From assembly GCA_902621305.1 (NCBI GenBank), contig CACNLM010000011.1:1-49289 (forward strand): a stretch of 49,289 nucleotides of DNA. Reading direction: 5' to 3'. Under the pieces are notes generated by a model that was not told where the DNA came from, made no database searches, and was given only the letters and a program-made list of their open reading frames with translations. The position numbers were made by a program, and so were the translations under genes. Source of the DNA: an uncultured Alphaproteobacteria bacterium. Its GTDB lineage: Bacteria; Pseudomonadota; Alphaproteobacteria; HIMB59; GCA-002718135. Of the stretch, positions 1 through 8,241 are shown piece by piece (position 1 is the first letter of the stretch; every line of letters begins with the position of its first letter).

Positions 1-2
1 TA

Positions 3-104
3 CACAGTTATAAATTTAACATAAGTTCTTTTTTCAATTTCTTTTTAATTTCTTTAATTATTTTCATTCCTGCTGTATTTTTGTTTTCTAAATTAGAAAA
101 GTAA
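3..104 (+). CDS. C-terminal end of a membrane protein, probably MreD (partial)
   Basis: An open frame enters from the left edge and stops at TAA 102-104, one base before the ATG of the PBP2 gene. About 33 residues are visible. They are mostly hydrophobic (Phe, Leu, Ile) with a charged tail ending KLEK, as expected for the last membrane helix and cytoplasmic tail of a membrane protein. In many bacteria mreD directly precedes mrdA and rodA, so MreD is the natural guess. The fragment is too short for a motif-based identification, so the name is inference from context. Confidence 0.5.
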   Translation, partial: HSYKFNISSFFNFFLISLIIFIPAVFLFSKLEK

Positions 105-105
105 A

Positions 106-1908
106 ATGTTCTATTCGGAAAATAAAAAACAATATTCAGTTTTAAATAGAAGAACTTTTTTATTATATTTATTTAAAGTATCTTTTTTTGGTATTGTAGG
201 ATGGAGATTATATGATATTCAAATTAAAGATTCTCAAAAATATAAAACTCTTTCAAAAAATAATCAAATTGACGTAGAAATTATATACCCTATTAGAGGA
301 AAGATTTATGACACAAATAATAAGGTTTTAGCATCTAATATTAAAGTATTTGATGTGTATATAATTCCTGAAAATACAAAAAATGTAAATAAATCTCTAA
401 ATGAATTAAATCAAATTATAAAAATAAATTTTAGCAATAGAAGAAAAATATTAGATTTATCTAAAAAAATTAAAAAATTTCAAAAAATAAAAGTTTTAGA
501 AAATATTAATTGGTCTGAGCTAGAAAAAATTGAAGCTAATAAACTCAGCATAGAGGGTATATTTATTTCACAAGATTATATGAGAATTTACAACTTTGAT
601 AATACTCTCTCGCATTTAATTGGTTATACAAACAAACCTAATAGGGATGAAGTTGAATTACCATATATTTCAAATATGCCAAATCTAGAGATAGGAAAAG
701 ATGGTATTGAAAAAAGTTTTAACCCTAAATTAATTGGTAAGTCAGGACAAAGAGAGATTGAAGTTAATTCATATGGAAGGGTAATTCGAGAAATATCTAG
801 AAAAGATAGTGAAAAAGGGAATGATATTCAAATTACAATTGATCTAAGAATTCAACAATATGCTTTAAACTTACTTAAAGAACATAAGGCAGGATCAGCT
901 GTACTTATGGATATTAATAATGGAAATATATTATGTATGGCTTCTACCCCTTCTTATAATCCTAATAAGATTATACAGAAACCAAATAAAGAATATTGGG
1001 ATTCAATTTTAGAGAATGAACTCTCACCTCTTACTTATAGATGTATTCAGGGCTTGTACGCTCCAGGCTCAACTTTTAAAATGGTGGTTGCCATAGCTGC
1101 TTTAGTTCATGGGGTTATTGATACAAATACGAAACATTTTTGTAGTGGAAAAATTGGTTTAGGAGATAGACTTTACCATTGTTGGAAAAATAATGGTCAT
1201 GGAGCGATGAACGTTATTGATGCTATTAAAGAATCATGTGATGTTTTCTTTTATGAAATATCAAAAAAAATAGGAATAGATAAAATTGCTAGAGTTGCTG
1301 AAGATTTTGGTTTGGGCAAAATATATGATCTACCTTTACCTAATCAAAAAAAAGGAATTATCCCATCACGTGATTGGAAAAAGAAAAAATACGATGAAAG
1401 TTGGTATCCTGGAGAAACTCTAATCTCAGCAATTGGGCAAGGTTTTGTTTTAACCAATCCATTACAACTTGCTGTAATGACTTCAATTATTGCTTCTAGT
1501 GGAAAAAATATAAAACCAAATATTATCAAGCAAAATAATGACATTAAATTTGAAAAATTAGAAAAATACCAAAATGCAATTAAAATTATTAAAAGTTCGA
1601 TGTTTAAAGTAGTTAATGAAAGTAAAGGTACTGCTTATAATTCTAGATCTGAGTCTGCACCTTTTGCTGGTAAGACAGGAACTTCTCAAGTTAGAAGAAT
1701 AACTGTGGCTGAAAGAGAAAGTGAAGATTTTAGGAAAAAAGAAGTAGAATGGAAAAAAAGAGATCACGCTTTATTTGTTGGATATATGCCAGTTGAAAAT
1801 CCTAAATATGCTGTTTCAGTTGTTATTGAACATGGAGGCTCAGGTGCATCAACTGCTGCTCCTATAGCAAAAGAAATTTTCCAATTTACGAATAATTTAG
1901 AAATTTAA
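106..1908 (+). CDS. mrdA: Penicillin-binding protein 2 (elongasome transpeptidase)
   Basis: This is a class B penicillin-binding protein that cross-links peptidoglycan for lateral wall growth, in complex with RodA. The 600-residue protein has one N-terminal membrane segment (about residues 15-33), a dimerisation/pedestal region, and a transpeptidase domain. All three active-site motifs are present: S322-T-F-K325 with the acylated serine, S377-C-D379, and K523-T-G-T526. The length fits MrdA/PBP2. The ATG lies one base after the preceding frame, and the stop overlaps the rodA ATG by one base, so translation is probably coupled. The neighbouring rodA supports the elongation role rather than the division role (FtsI). 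Confidence 0.96.
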   Translation: MFYSENKKQYSVLNRRTFLLYLFKVSFFGIVGWRLYDIQIKDSQKYKTLSKNNQIDVEIIYPIRGKIYDTNNKVLASNIKVFDVYIIPENTKNVNKSLNELNQIIKINFSNRRKILDLSKKIKKFQKIKVLENINWSELEKIEANKLSIEGIFISQDYMRIYNFDNTLSHLIGYTNKPNRDEVELPYISNMPNLEIGKDGIEKSFNPKLIGKSGQREIEVNSYGRVIREISRKDSEKGNDIQITIDLRIQQYALNLLKEHKAGSAVLMDINNGNILCMASTPSYNPNKIIQKPNKEYWDSILENELSPLTYRCIQGLYAPGSTFKMVVAIAALVHGVIDTNTKHFCSGKIGLGDRLYHCWKNNGHGAMNVIDAIKESCDVFFYEISKKIGIDKIARVAEDFGLGKIYDLPLPNQKKGIIPSRDWKKKKYDESWYPGETLISAIGQGFVLTNPLQLAVMTSIIASSGKNIKPNIIKQNNDIKFEKLEKYQNAIKIIKSSMFKVVNESKGTAYNSRSESAPFAGKTGTSQVRRITVAERESEDFRKKEVEWKKRDHALFVGYMPVENPKYAVSVVIEHGGSGASTAAPIAKEIFQFTNNLEI

Positions 1909-3005
1909 TGTTAAATAAAATTCAAAACTTAAATTATTTACTGATTTTTTTAGTAATATTGATTTCTTTTATTGGCGCAGCAGGTTTATATTCTGCGGCG
2001 GGAGGATCATACAGTCCTTGGGCTTCAAGACATATAATTAGATTACTAGTTTTTATTTTTTTAGCAATTATTCTAGCCTTAACAAATATCAAGTATATTT
2101 ATCAATTTTCTTATATCTTTTTTGTTTTATCATTATTACTTTTGCTTTCAGTTGAATTAATTGGTGTTTTTGGTAAAGGTGCAACAAGATGGATAAATCT
2201 ATTTGGTTTTAGTATTCAACCATCAGAATTAATAAAAATTACTATAATACTTGCACTTGCTAGATTTTATCATGATTTAAAATTTGATGAAATTAAGCGA
2301 ATAAAAAATTTAATTTTTCCAATATTAATTTTATTTTTACCCTTTTCTTTAGTAGTTATACAACCAGATCTTGGTACCGCATTAAGTATAGCAATGCTTG
2401 GAATTTTGATTCTATTTGCAAGTGGCATAAGAATTTGGAAGTTTGTATTAGGATTTTTTGTTCTAATCTTATCTATTCCTTTGTCATTAAATTACTTACA
2501 ACCATATCAAAAAGATAGAATTTTCTCTTTTTTAAATCCTGAAGCAGATGCTCTTGGAAGAGGATATCAACTCATACAATCAAAAATTGCTTTAGGATCT
2601 GGCGGTCTTACAGGTAAAGGTTTTTTAGAGGGGTCTCAATCATATTTACAGTATTTACCTGAAAAACAAACTGATTTTATATTTACGTTAATTGGAGAAG
2701 AATTTGGTTTTATTGGTACTATGTTTATAATTTTATTATTTCTTTTATTAATATCAGTGTGTTTTTATATAAGCATTAAATCAAATCATATCTTTGGTAG
2801 GATTCTTTCCATCGGTGTTGGCAGTAATTTATTTATATATGTGATAATGAACATATCTATGGTATCTGGATTAATGCCTGTTGTTGGAATTCCATTACCA
2901 TTAGTTTCTTATGGGGGATCAGCGATGCTTGCTATAATTATATCTCTAGGATTAGTTCTTAATGCAGAATTGAATGGAAATTTAAAGAAATTACATAATG
3001 CTTGA
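1908..3005 (+). CDS. rodA: RodA, SEDS-family peptidoglycan polymerase
   Basis: This 365-residue polytopic membrane protein of the SEDS family (RodA/FtsW) polymerises lipid II glycan strands with PBP2 in the elongasome. Visible family features are about ten hydrophobic segments, an ATRWINLFGFSIQPSE segment near residues 90-105, an LPEKQTDFIF segment in the second half, and a conserved end with GIPLPLVSYGGSA. The start overlaps the mrdA stop by one base. The last codons overlap the livG ATG by 8 bases, tying a cell-shape gene to an ABC transporter operon. The mrdA neighbour favours RodA over FtsW. Confidence 0.96.
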   Translation: MLNKIQNLNYLLIFLVILISFIGAAGLYSAAGGSYSPWASRHIIRLLVFIFLAIILALTNIKYIYQFSYIFFVLSLLLLLSVELIGVFGKGATRWINLFGFSIQPSELIKITIILALARFYHDLKFDEIKRIKNLIFPILILFLPFSLVVIQPDLGTALSIAMLGILILFASGIRIWKFVLGFFVLILSIPLSLNYLQPYQKDRIFSFLNPEADALGRGYQLIQSKIALGSGGLTGKGFLEGSQSYLQYLPEKQTDFIFTLIGEEFGFIGTMFIILLFLLLISVCFYISIKSNHIFGRILSIGVGSNLFIYVIMNISMVSGLMPVVGIPLPLVSYGGSAMLAIIISLGLVLNAELNGNLKKLHNA

Positions 3006-3765
3006 AATAAATAATGTTAATAAATTTTTTGGAGGATTAAAAGCAGTCCATAATGCATCAATGAAAGTTGAAATCGGTTCCATTACAGGTTTAATTGGTC
3101 CAAATGGAGCAGGAAAAACAACATTATTTAATACTATTGCAGGATTATATGATCCAGATGAGGGAAATATAATTCTTAATAATGAAGATATTTCTTTTTT
3201 AAAACCTCACGAGTTATTTTCTAAAGGAGTTCTAAGAACCTTTCAAATTGCCCATGAATTTTCAACTTTAACTGTTCTTGAAAATTTAATGATGGTGCCA
3301 CCAAATCAATTTGGTGAAAAATTATCATATGCTTTATTAAGTAATGCTAAGGTAAAACAACAAGAAGAAGAAATAAGACAAAAAGCTATAGAAGTAATAA
3401 ATTTTTTAAATTTAAGTCACTTAACTCAAGAACTCGCAGGCAACTTATCTGGTGGTCAAAAAAAACTACTTGAGTTAGGGAGAACCATGATGGCTGATCC
3501 TCAAATTGTTTTACTTGATGAAGTAGGAGCTGGAGTTAATAGAACACTTCTTAATGAAATTACGGATGCAATATTAAGATTAAATAAAGAAAAGAATTAC
3601 ACTTTTTTTGTGATTGAACATGATATGGATCTAATTGAAAAAATTTGTGATCCTGTAATTGTGATGGCCGAAGGTTCAGTTTTATTTAAAGGAAATTTTA
3701 ATGAAGTGAAAAATAATGATACAGTTATAGAAGCTTATTTAGGAAAAGGTATTAATAAGAATTAA
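2998..3765 (+). CDS. livG: Branched-chain amino acid-type ABC transporter ATPase LivG
   Basis: This 255-residue ABC ATPase couples ATP hydrolysis to import through LivH/LivM. The Walker A GPNGAGKTT is at residues 34-42, the LSGGQ signature at 150-154 and Walker B VLLDE at 171-175, followed by a switch histidine in VIEHDMD. The residue after the catalytic Glu is Val (DEVGAG) instead of the common Pro. The start lies inside the end of rodA (8-base overlap, ATGCTTGA). The following livF, livH and livM are the partner subunits. The substrate cannot be read from the sequence: family members carry branched-chain or other amino acids, urea and short amides. Confidence 0.92.
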   Translation: MLEINNVNKFFGGLKAVHNASMKVEIGSITGLIGPNGAGKTTLFNTIAGLYDPDEGNIILNNEDISFLKPHELFSKGVLRTFQIAHEFSTLTVLENLMMVPPNQFGEKLSYALLSNAKVKQQEEEIRQKAIEVINFLNLSHLTQELAGNLSGGQKKLLELGRTMMADPQIVLLDEVGAGVNRTLLNEITDAILRLNKEKNYTFFVIEHDMDLIEKICDPVIVMAEGSVLFKGNFNEVKNNDTVIEAYLGKGINKN

Positions 3766-3771
3766 AATTGT

Positions 3772-4476
3772 ATGAATAATTTAATTGGTAAAAATTTAAC
3801 AGCTGGATATGGTGGTGCTGATATAATTAAAGATATTAATCTAGAAGTTAACGAGGGTGAAATCGTTGTTATTGTTGGTCCAAACGGAGCAGGGAAATCA
3901 ACAGTAATGAAAGCATTGCTAGGCATGTTAAGTTTAACTTCAGGTTCTGTTGAATATTCAAATGAGGAAATTTCTTCAATGCTACCTCAAAACAGAATTA
4001 ATTTAGGGTTGGCATTCGTTCCTCAAACAAACAATGTGTTTACTGGTATGACAGTAGAAGAAAATTTAGAAATGGGAGGGTTTTTAAGAGAGGACGACAT
4101 TTTTCATACCATTAATGATGTTTATGATCTTTTCCCTATTTTAAAAGAAAAAAGAAATCAAAGTGCAGGAGAATTATCTGGAGGTCAAAGACAACAAGTA
4201 GCTTTTGGTAGAGCACTTATGACTAAACCTAAAATTTTAATGTTAGATGAACCAACTGCAGGAGTATCACCAATAGTAATGGATGAGTTATTCTCAAGAA
4301 TTATAGAAGTTCGCAAAACTGGTGTTGGCATACTTATGGTTGAACAAAATGCAAAACAAGCACTTGGTATTGCTGATAGGGGGTACGTATTAGTAAATGG
4401 AAAAAATAGTAGAGAAGGTACAGGTGAAGAACTATTAAATAATCCAGAGGTTAGAAAGTCTTTTTTAGGAGGTTAA
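3772..4476 (+). CDS. livF: Branched-chain amino acid-type ABC transporter ATPase LivF
   Basis: This is the second ATPase of the importer, 234 residues, the usual LivF size. Walker A GPNGAGKST is at residues 36-44, LSGGQ at 135-139 and Walker B ILMLDE at 155-160, followed by PTAGVSP. The VEQNAKQAL segment near the end is typical of the LivF subfamily. It starts 6 bases after livG and ends one base before the livH ATG. An AGGAGG sequence directly at the livF end can serve as the ribosome binding site for livH. Confidence 0.93.
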   Translation: MNNLIGKNLTAGYGGADIIKDINLEVNEGEIVVIVGPNGAGKSTVMKALLGMLSLTSGSVEYSNEEISSMLPQNRINLGLAFVPQTNNVFTGMTVEENLEMGGFLREDDIFHTINDVYDLFPILKEKRNQSAGELSGGQRQQVAFGRALMTKPKILMLDEPTAGVSPIVMDELFSRIIEVRKTGVGILMVEQNAKQALGIADRGYVLVNGKNSREGTGEELLNNPEVRKSFLGG

Positions 4477-4477
4477 A

Positions 4478-5491
4478 ATGATTGATTTTCTAAATTCTAT
4501 AATTGTACTTCTAAATTTTATTATAATTCCAGGTATTTCTTATGGCTCTCAACTTGCACTTGGCGCACTTGGAGTTACATTTGTTTACGCTATACTTCGT
4601 TTTGCCAACTTTGCACATGGTGAAATCATGTCATTCGGAGCGATGATAACAATTTTATTTACCTGGTTTTTTCAATCACAAAATATTGGTTTAGGAATAC
4701 TGCCAACTGCCTTGTTAGCTTTACCTATAGGAATAATAGCAACAATTATCTTATGCATTATTTCTGATAAATTTGTTTTTCAATATTACAGATATCAAAA
4801 AAGTGTTCCTGTTGTTTTAGCAATGGTTTCAATTGGGGTTATGTTTGTAATAAACGCAATAATAAGAATTATAATTGGAACAGAAACTATAAAATTTTCT
4901 GATGGACAGAAATTTATAATGAAAGCCAAACAGTTTAAAGTAATGACAGGTTTAAATGAAGGATTAGCATTAAAATCTTCTCAAGTTATTACAATATTAA
5001 TCACTATTCTGCTTTTAACTTTTACTTTCTGGTTTTTGCAAAAAACAAAAACTGGAAAATCAATGAGAGCATTTTCTGATAATGAAGATTTAGCATTATT
5101 GTCTGGCATTAATCCTGATAGAGTAGTTTTTACTACATGGATTATTGTAGGTGTTTTGGCATGTGTTGCAGGTACACTTTATGGATTAGATAAAAGTTAT
5201 AAGCCAATAATTTATCTCAATTTAGTCTTGCCAATATTTGCATCTGCAATTGTTGGAGGAATTGGCAGTCCATTTGGAGCTGTAGTAGGCGGTTATGTAA
5301 TTGCGTTTTCAGAAATTATGGTCACGTATGCTTATAAAAAATTCTTTGTCTATCTACTTCCAAATTCTATTGAGCCAACTGGTCTAGTACAATTACTTTC
5401 AACTGATTATAAATTTGCTGTATCATTTTCAATTTTAGTCATTGTTTTATTAATTAGACCATCTGGAATATTTAAAGGAAGAGTCTTATAA
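4478..5491 (+). CDS. livH: Branched-chain amino acid-type ABC permease LivH
   Basis: This 337-residue inner-membrane permease is one half of the transport channel. It has eight or so hydrophobic segments and the family's RFANFAHGEIM stretch near residues 40-50. The cytoplasmic loop KTGKSMRAFSDNEDLALLSGI corresponds to the ATPase-contact region. The C-terminal half carries the GGIGSPFGAVVGG segment typical of LivH. Its stop overlaps the livM ATG by one base. It is slightly longer than the common 290-310 residues because of a loop around residues 130-165. Confidence 0.92.
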   Translation: MIDFLNSIIVLLNFIIIPGISYGSQLALGALGVTFVYAILRFANFAHGEIMSFGAMITILFTWFFQSQNIGLGILPTALLALPIGIIATIILCIISDKFVFQYYRYQKSVPVVLAMVSIGVMFVINAIIRIIIGTETIKFSDGQKFIMKAKQFKVMTGLNEGLALKSSQVITILITILLLTFTFWFLQKTKTGKSMRAFSDNEDLALLSGINPDRVVFTTWIIVGVLACVAGTLYGLDKSYKPIIYLNLVLPIFASAIVGGIGSPFGAVVGGYVIAFSEIMVTYAYKKFFVYLLPNSIEPTGLVQLLSTDYKFAVSFSILVIVLLIRPSGIFKGRVL

Positions 5492-6861
5492 TGAAGTTTG
5501 AAAGATATGAATGGTTAGCTATTACAATTATGATATCTTTATTTATTTTTGTAGGCTTCATTCAAGGATGGTCAGTAAGTTTAGTAATTTTAAACATGTG
5601 CATTATTTCAGCAATCATGACTATGGGAGTTAATATTTCTTGGGGTTATGCAGGAGTAATTAATTTTGGAGTAATGGGTTTTCTTGCCATGGGCGGATTA
5701 GCAGCAGTTCTTGTTTCTTACCCTCCCATTGCCGAGTCATGGCAGGCTGGAGGTAGAGGGTTAGGTATCAGTTTTGCTTTACTTATCGTATTAGTAATTG
5801 CTGTAATGTATATTAATAAAACGGTAATCCAAAAAAGAAATAGGTATATTTTAAACTCTCTCATAATTTTCTTTGGTATTTTAATTATCAGACACTTTTA
5901 TTTAAACGCTACACATAATATTGAAGATGTTAATCCAGCAATAGCAGGGTTTTTAGGTGGTCTTGGACTACCAATAATTTTTTCTTGGATTGTAGGAGGT
6001 TTATTTGCTGCGGGCGTTGCATTTGTAATTGGTAAAGTAGCTCTTGGATTACGATCAGATTATCTTGCTATTGTTACTCTTGGTATTTCAGAAATAGTTG
6101 TTAGTGTTTTAAAACATGAAGAATGGTTATCTAGGGGAGTAAAAAATGTTATCGGTTTAAAGAGACCAGTTCCTTATGAAATTGATTTACAAAATTCAGA
6201 TTGGTTTATAAATTTAGTTACATATCTTAATTCATCAAAGTTAAATAATATTATTGATGTAAATGATAGACAACAAGTATTAAACAATCTTATTATTGAT
6301 GGTTCAGGAATATTTGTAAAATTATCTTACGCAATTTTATTTCTGATTGTTATGTTAATAATTTTTTATTTTGCTAACAAAGCTCAATTATCTCCTTGGG
6401 GAAGAATGATGAGAGCTATCAGAGATAATGAAACAGCTGCAAATGCAATGGGGAAAGATGTTGTTAAACAACATTTAATTATTTTTGTAATAGGAGCTGC
6501 AATTGTAGGTGTTGCGGGTGCAATGCTTGTTACTCTGGATGGATTATTTACTCCTTCAGGATATCGACCACTTCGTTTTACTTTTATTATTTGGATTATG
6601 GTTATTGTAGGTGGTAGCGGAAATAATTTAGGCGCTATATTTGGTGGTTTTGTCATATGGTTTTCTTGGATTGAAGCAGCACCACTTACAACATTTATTA
6701 TTAATCAACTTACAATAGGATTAGAGCCCACTAATGCTTTAAAACTACATTTATTAGATAGCGTTCCTTACTTTAGATACTTATTTATGGGTTTAATTTT
6801 ATTACTAATTTTACGCTATAGACCTAAAGGAATTATACCAGAGAAAGTAAGACACTCATAA
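5491..6861 (+). CDS. livM: Branched-chain amino acid-type ABC permease LivM
   Basis: This is the second permease subunit, 456 residues with about ten membrane segments. The family segments GYAGVINFGVMGFLAMGG (near residues 53-70), the ATPase-contact loop GRMMRAIRDNETAANAMG and the C-terminal VVGGSGNNLGAIFGG are all visible. It is somewhat longer than the usual 320-430 residues. The extra length lies in a polar loop around residues 220-265 that contains no recognisable domain. It is the last gene of the + strand operon and is followed within 6 bases by a hairpin terminator. Confidence 0.92.
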   Translation: MKFERYEWLAITIMISLFIFVGFIQGWSVSLVILNMCIISAIMTMGVNISWGYAGVINFGVMGFLAMGGLAAVLVSYPPIAESWQAGGRGLGISFALLIVLVIAVMYINKTVIQKRNRYILNSLIIFFGILIIRHFYLNATHNIEDVNPAIAGFLGGLGLPIIFSWIVGGLFAAGVAFVIGKVALGLRSDYLAIVTLGISEIVVSVLKHEEWLSRGVKNVIGLKRPVPYEIDLQNSDWFINLVTYLNSSKLNNIIDVNDRQQVLNNLIIDGSGIFVKLSYAILFLIVMLIIFYFANKAQLSPWGRMMRAIRDNETAANAMGKDVVKQHLIIFVIGAAIVGVAGAMLVTLDGLFTPSGYRPLRFTFIIWIMVIVGGSGNNLGAIFGGFVIWFSWIEAAPLTTFIINQLTIGLEPTNALKLHLLDSVPYFRYLFMGLILLLILRYRPKGIIPEKVRHS

Positions 6862-6890
6862 AAAAACCCCAGCTAAAAGCTGGGGTTAAA
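6861..6890. terminator. Bidirectional intrinsic terminator between livM and the binding protein gene
   Basis: An 8-bp perfect stem, CCCCAGCT (6867-6874) and AGCTGGGG (6878-6885), encloses a three-base AAA loop. On the - strand it is followed by a run of Ts (the A run at 6861-6866), a textbook intrinsic terminator for the binding-protein gene. On the + strand the following TTAAATTAAAAT is only a weak U tract, but the stem can still end livM transcripts. It is the only GC-rich hairpin terminator I see in the window. Confidence 0.85.
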
Positions 6891-6909
6891 TTAAAATAAT
6901 TTTTAAGTA

Positions 6910-8091
6910 TTAAAGAGCGCCAACAGTAACGAATTCGCCACCACTAACTTCTAACTCTTTAAACGCACCAGCGGCATCACCAAAAGCATTAAATTCTACG
7001 TCTGTTGCACCTTGGTAATCAATATCTTTACCTGCAGCTAACATTTGTAAGCCGTATGATAATTGACCTGGGTTAATTACAATACCTGGAGCGTTAGATA
7101 CTTTAGCAATATTGTTTAGGATTGATTGCTTATCAGCAGATCCACCAGCTTGAATTGCAAGAGCAATAATTGCTGCAGCATCATAAGATTCCCCAACATA
7201 TGGAGCACTTCCATCCATGCCATTTGCAGCTGCTAGTTCTCCGAACTTAGCTGAACCTTTTGAAATTGCACCTGGCATAGAACCAAATGATCCTTCAAGA
7301 TCAGCACCGATATTATCTACAATTGATTGACCAATCATACCATCAGAAAGAACAAAAGTGTCAAACGCACCTGAATCTAGAGATGCTTCGATCATTCCTT
7401 TTCCACCATCATCGATATAACCAATTACTAGTAGTGCGTCTCCACCAGCTGATGCAAGAACACCAACTTCTGATGAATAATCTGCTTTACCATCTTCGTG
7501 TGCAGCTGATGCAGTAATAGTTCCGCCACCACGAGCAAATGAAGCTTCAAATACTTCAGCTAAACCTTTTCCATAGTCATTGTTAGTATACGTTACAGCT
7601 ATACTTTCAATTCCTCTGCTTAAAGCAAGTTTAGCTAATACTTGACCACCTTTTGCATCAGATGGAGCAGTACGCCAAAAAGTTCCATTATCAGGAACTT
7701 TACTTAGACCTGGTGAAGTTGCAGATGGAGATACCATTAAGATACCATTTGGTACCGCAACGTTTGCATTAATCGCTCCAGTTACACCTGAACAGTCAGC
7801 ACCCATAATAGCAGTTACACCTTGTGCAACTAGATCCTCAGCAGCAGCAGTTGCAGCAGCAGAGTCTACACAAGTTGAGTCAGCTTCTATGATAGTAATT
7901 GATTCACCACCTAAAAGATTTCCAGAGTTTGATGCTTCATCAAATGCCATTCTCGCACCATCTCTCATAGCAGGAGTTAAAGATTCAATTGGTCCTGTAA
8001 AACCAAGAATAATTCCTACTTTAATTTCTGCTAATGCAGCAGTCGTTACAGTCGACAAGCTTACAATAACAGCTAGAAGTAATTTTTTCAT
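6910..8091 (-). CDS. livJ: Periplasmic amino acid-type ABC transporter substrate-binding protein
   Basis: This 393-residue periplasmic binding protein of the Leu/Ile/Val-binding family delivers solute to the LivHMGF complex. The signal peptide is MKKLLLAVIVSLSTVTTAALA, with likely cleavage after Ala21 before EIKVGIILG. The GIILGFTGPIESLTPAMRDG start and the ADCSGVTGA and YTNNDYGKG segments are typical of the fold. The gene lies convergent to livM. Its base composition is visibly less AT-rich than its neighbours and it has the strongest Shine-Dalgarno sequence in the window, both suggesting very high expression, as is common for binding proteins of oligotrophic marine bacteria. The ligand is unknown. 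Confidence 0.92.
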   Translation of the reverse strand: MKKLLLAVIVSLSTVTTAALAEIKVGIILGFTGPIESLTPAMRDGARMAFDEASNSGNLLGGESITIIEADSTCVDSAAATAAAEDLVAQGVTAIMGADCSGVTGAINANVAVPNGILMVSPSATSPGLSKVPDNGTFWRTAPSDAKGGQVLAKLALSRGIESIAVTYTNNDYGKGLAEVFEASFARGGGTITASAAHEDGKADYSSEVGVLASAGGDALLVIGYIDDGGKGMIEASLDSGAFDTFVLSDGMIGQSIVDNIGADLEGSFGSMPGAISKGSAKFGELAAANGMDGSAPYVGESYDAAAIIALAIQAGGSADKQSILNNIAKVSNAPGIVINPGQLSYGLQMLAAGKDIDYQGATDVEFNAFGDAAGAFKELEVSGGEFVTVGAL

Positions 8092-8093
8092 AT

Positions 8094-8100
8094 TTCCTCC
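8094..8100 (-). promoter_or_regulatory. Strong Shine-Dalgarno sequence of the livJ-type gene
   Basis: On the - strand GGAGGAA ends two bases before the ATG at 8091. Most other genes in the window have no comparable sequence ahead of the start, so this site both fixes the start codon and marks the gene as highly translated. Confidence 0.85.
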
Positions 8101-8101
8101 A

Positions 8102-8117
8102 AAAAAGTATACTTTTT
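8102..8117. repeat. Perfect 16-bp palindrome at the livJ promoter/leader
   Basis: AAAAAGTATACTTTTT reads the same on both strands. It abuts the predicted -10 box and covers the predicted transcription start of the binding-protein gene, so it is placed where an operator would act. An A/T palindrome can also occur by chance in such AT-rich DNA. Confidence 0.45.
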
Positions 8118-8146
8118 ATATATGGTACCTCATATACTAGTTCCAA
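8117..8146 (-). promoter_or_regulatory. Candidate sigma-70 promoter of the livJ-type gene
   Basis: On the - strand a -35 like TTGGAA (8146-8141) is followed after 18 bases by TATATA (8122-8117). Transcription would begin near 8110, giving a leader of about 19 bases with the strong ribosome binding site. The assignment is by eye to the general consensus. Confidence 0.4.
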
Positions 8147-8204
8147 AAATCAATCATGCAGTTTTTTAATAAAAATACCCAAGATTTTAGCCAAAAACCA
8201 TAAA

Positions 8205-8233
8205 TTGACTTCATTTGCCTCACCGGATAAAGA
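8205..8233 (+). promoter_or_regulatory. Candidate promoter of the gpsA-deoC operon
   Basis: TTGACT (8205-8210) is followed after 17 bases by TAAAGA (8228-8233). The -35 is good (5 of 6), the -10 weak. Initiation about 7 bases later would fall at 8239-8241, so the transcript would start almost exactly at the gpsA ATG (8242). Confidence 0.35.
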
Positions 8234-8241
8234 TCAAACGT

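Noticed and set aside
7287..7517. Open frames on the + strand inside the binding-protein gene
   Set aside because: They are shadows of a well-supported signal-peptide-bearing gene on the other strand, with no start signals or recognisable sequence of their own.
8215..8241. Upstream TTG start for gpsA adding nine residues
   Set aside because: The Rossmann motif of GpsA begins right at the ATG at 8242, and the extra residues are basic and unconserved.
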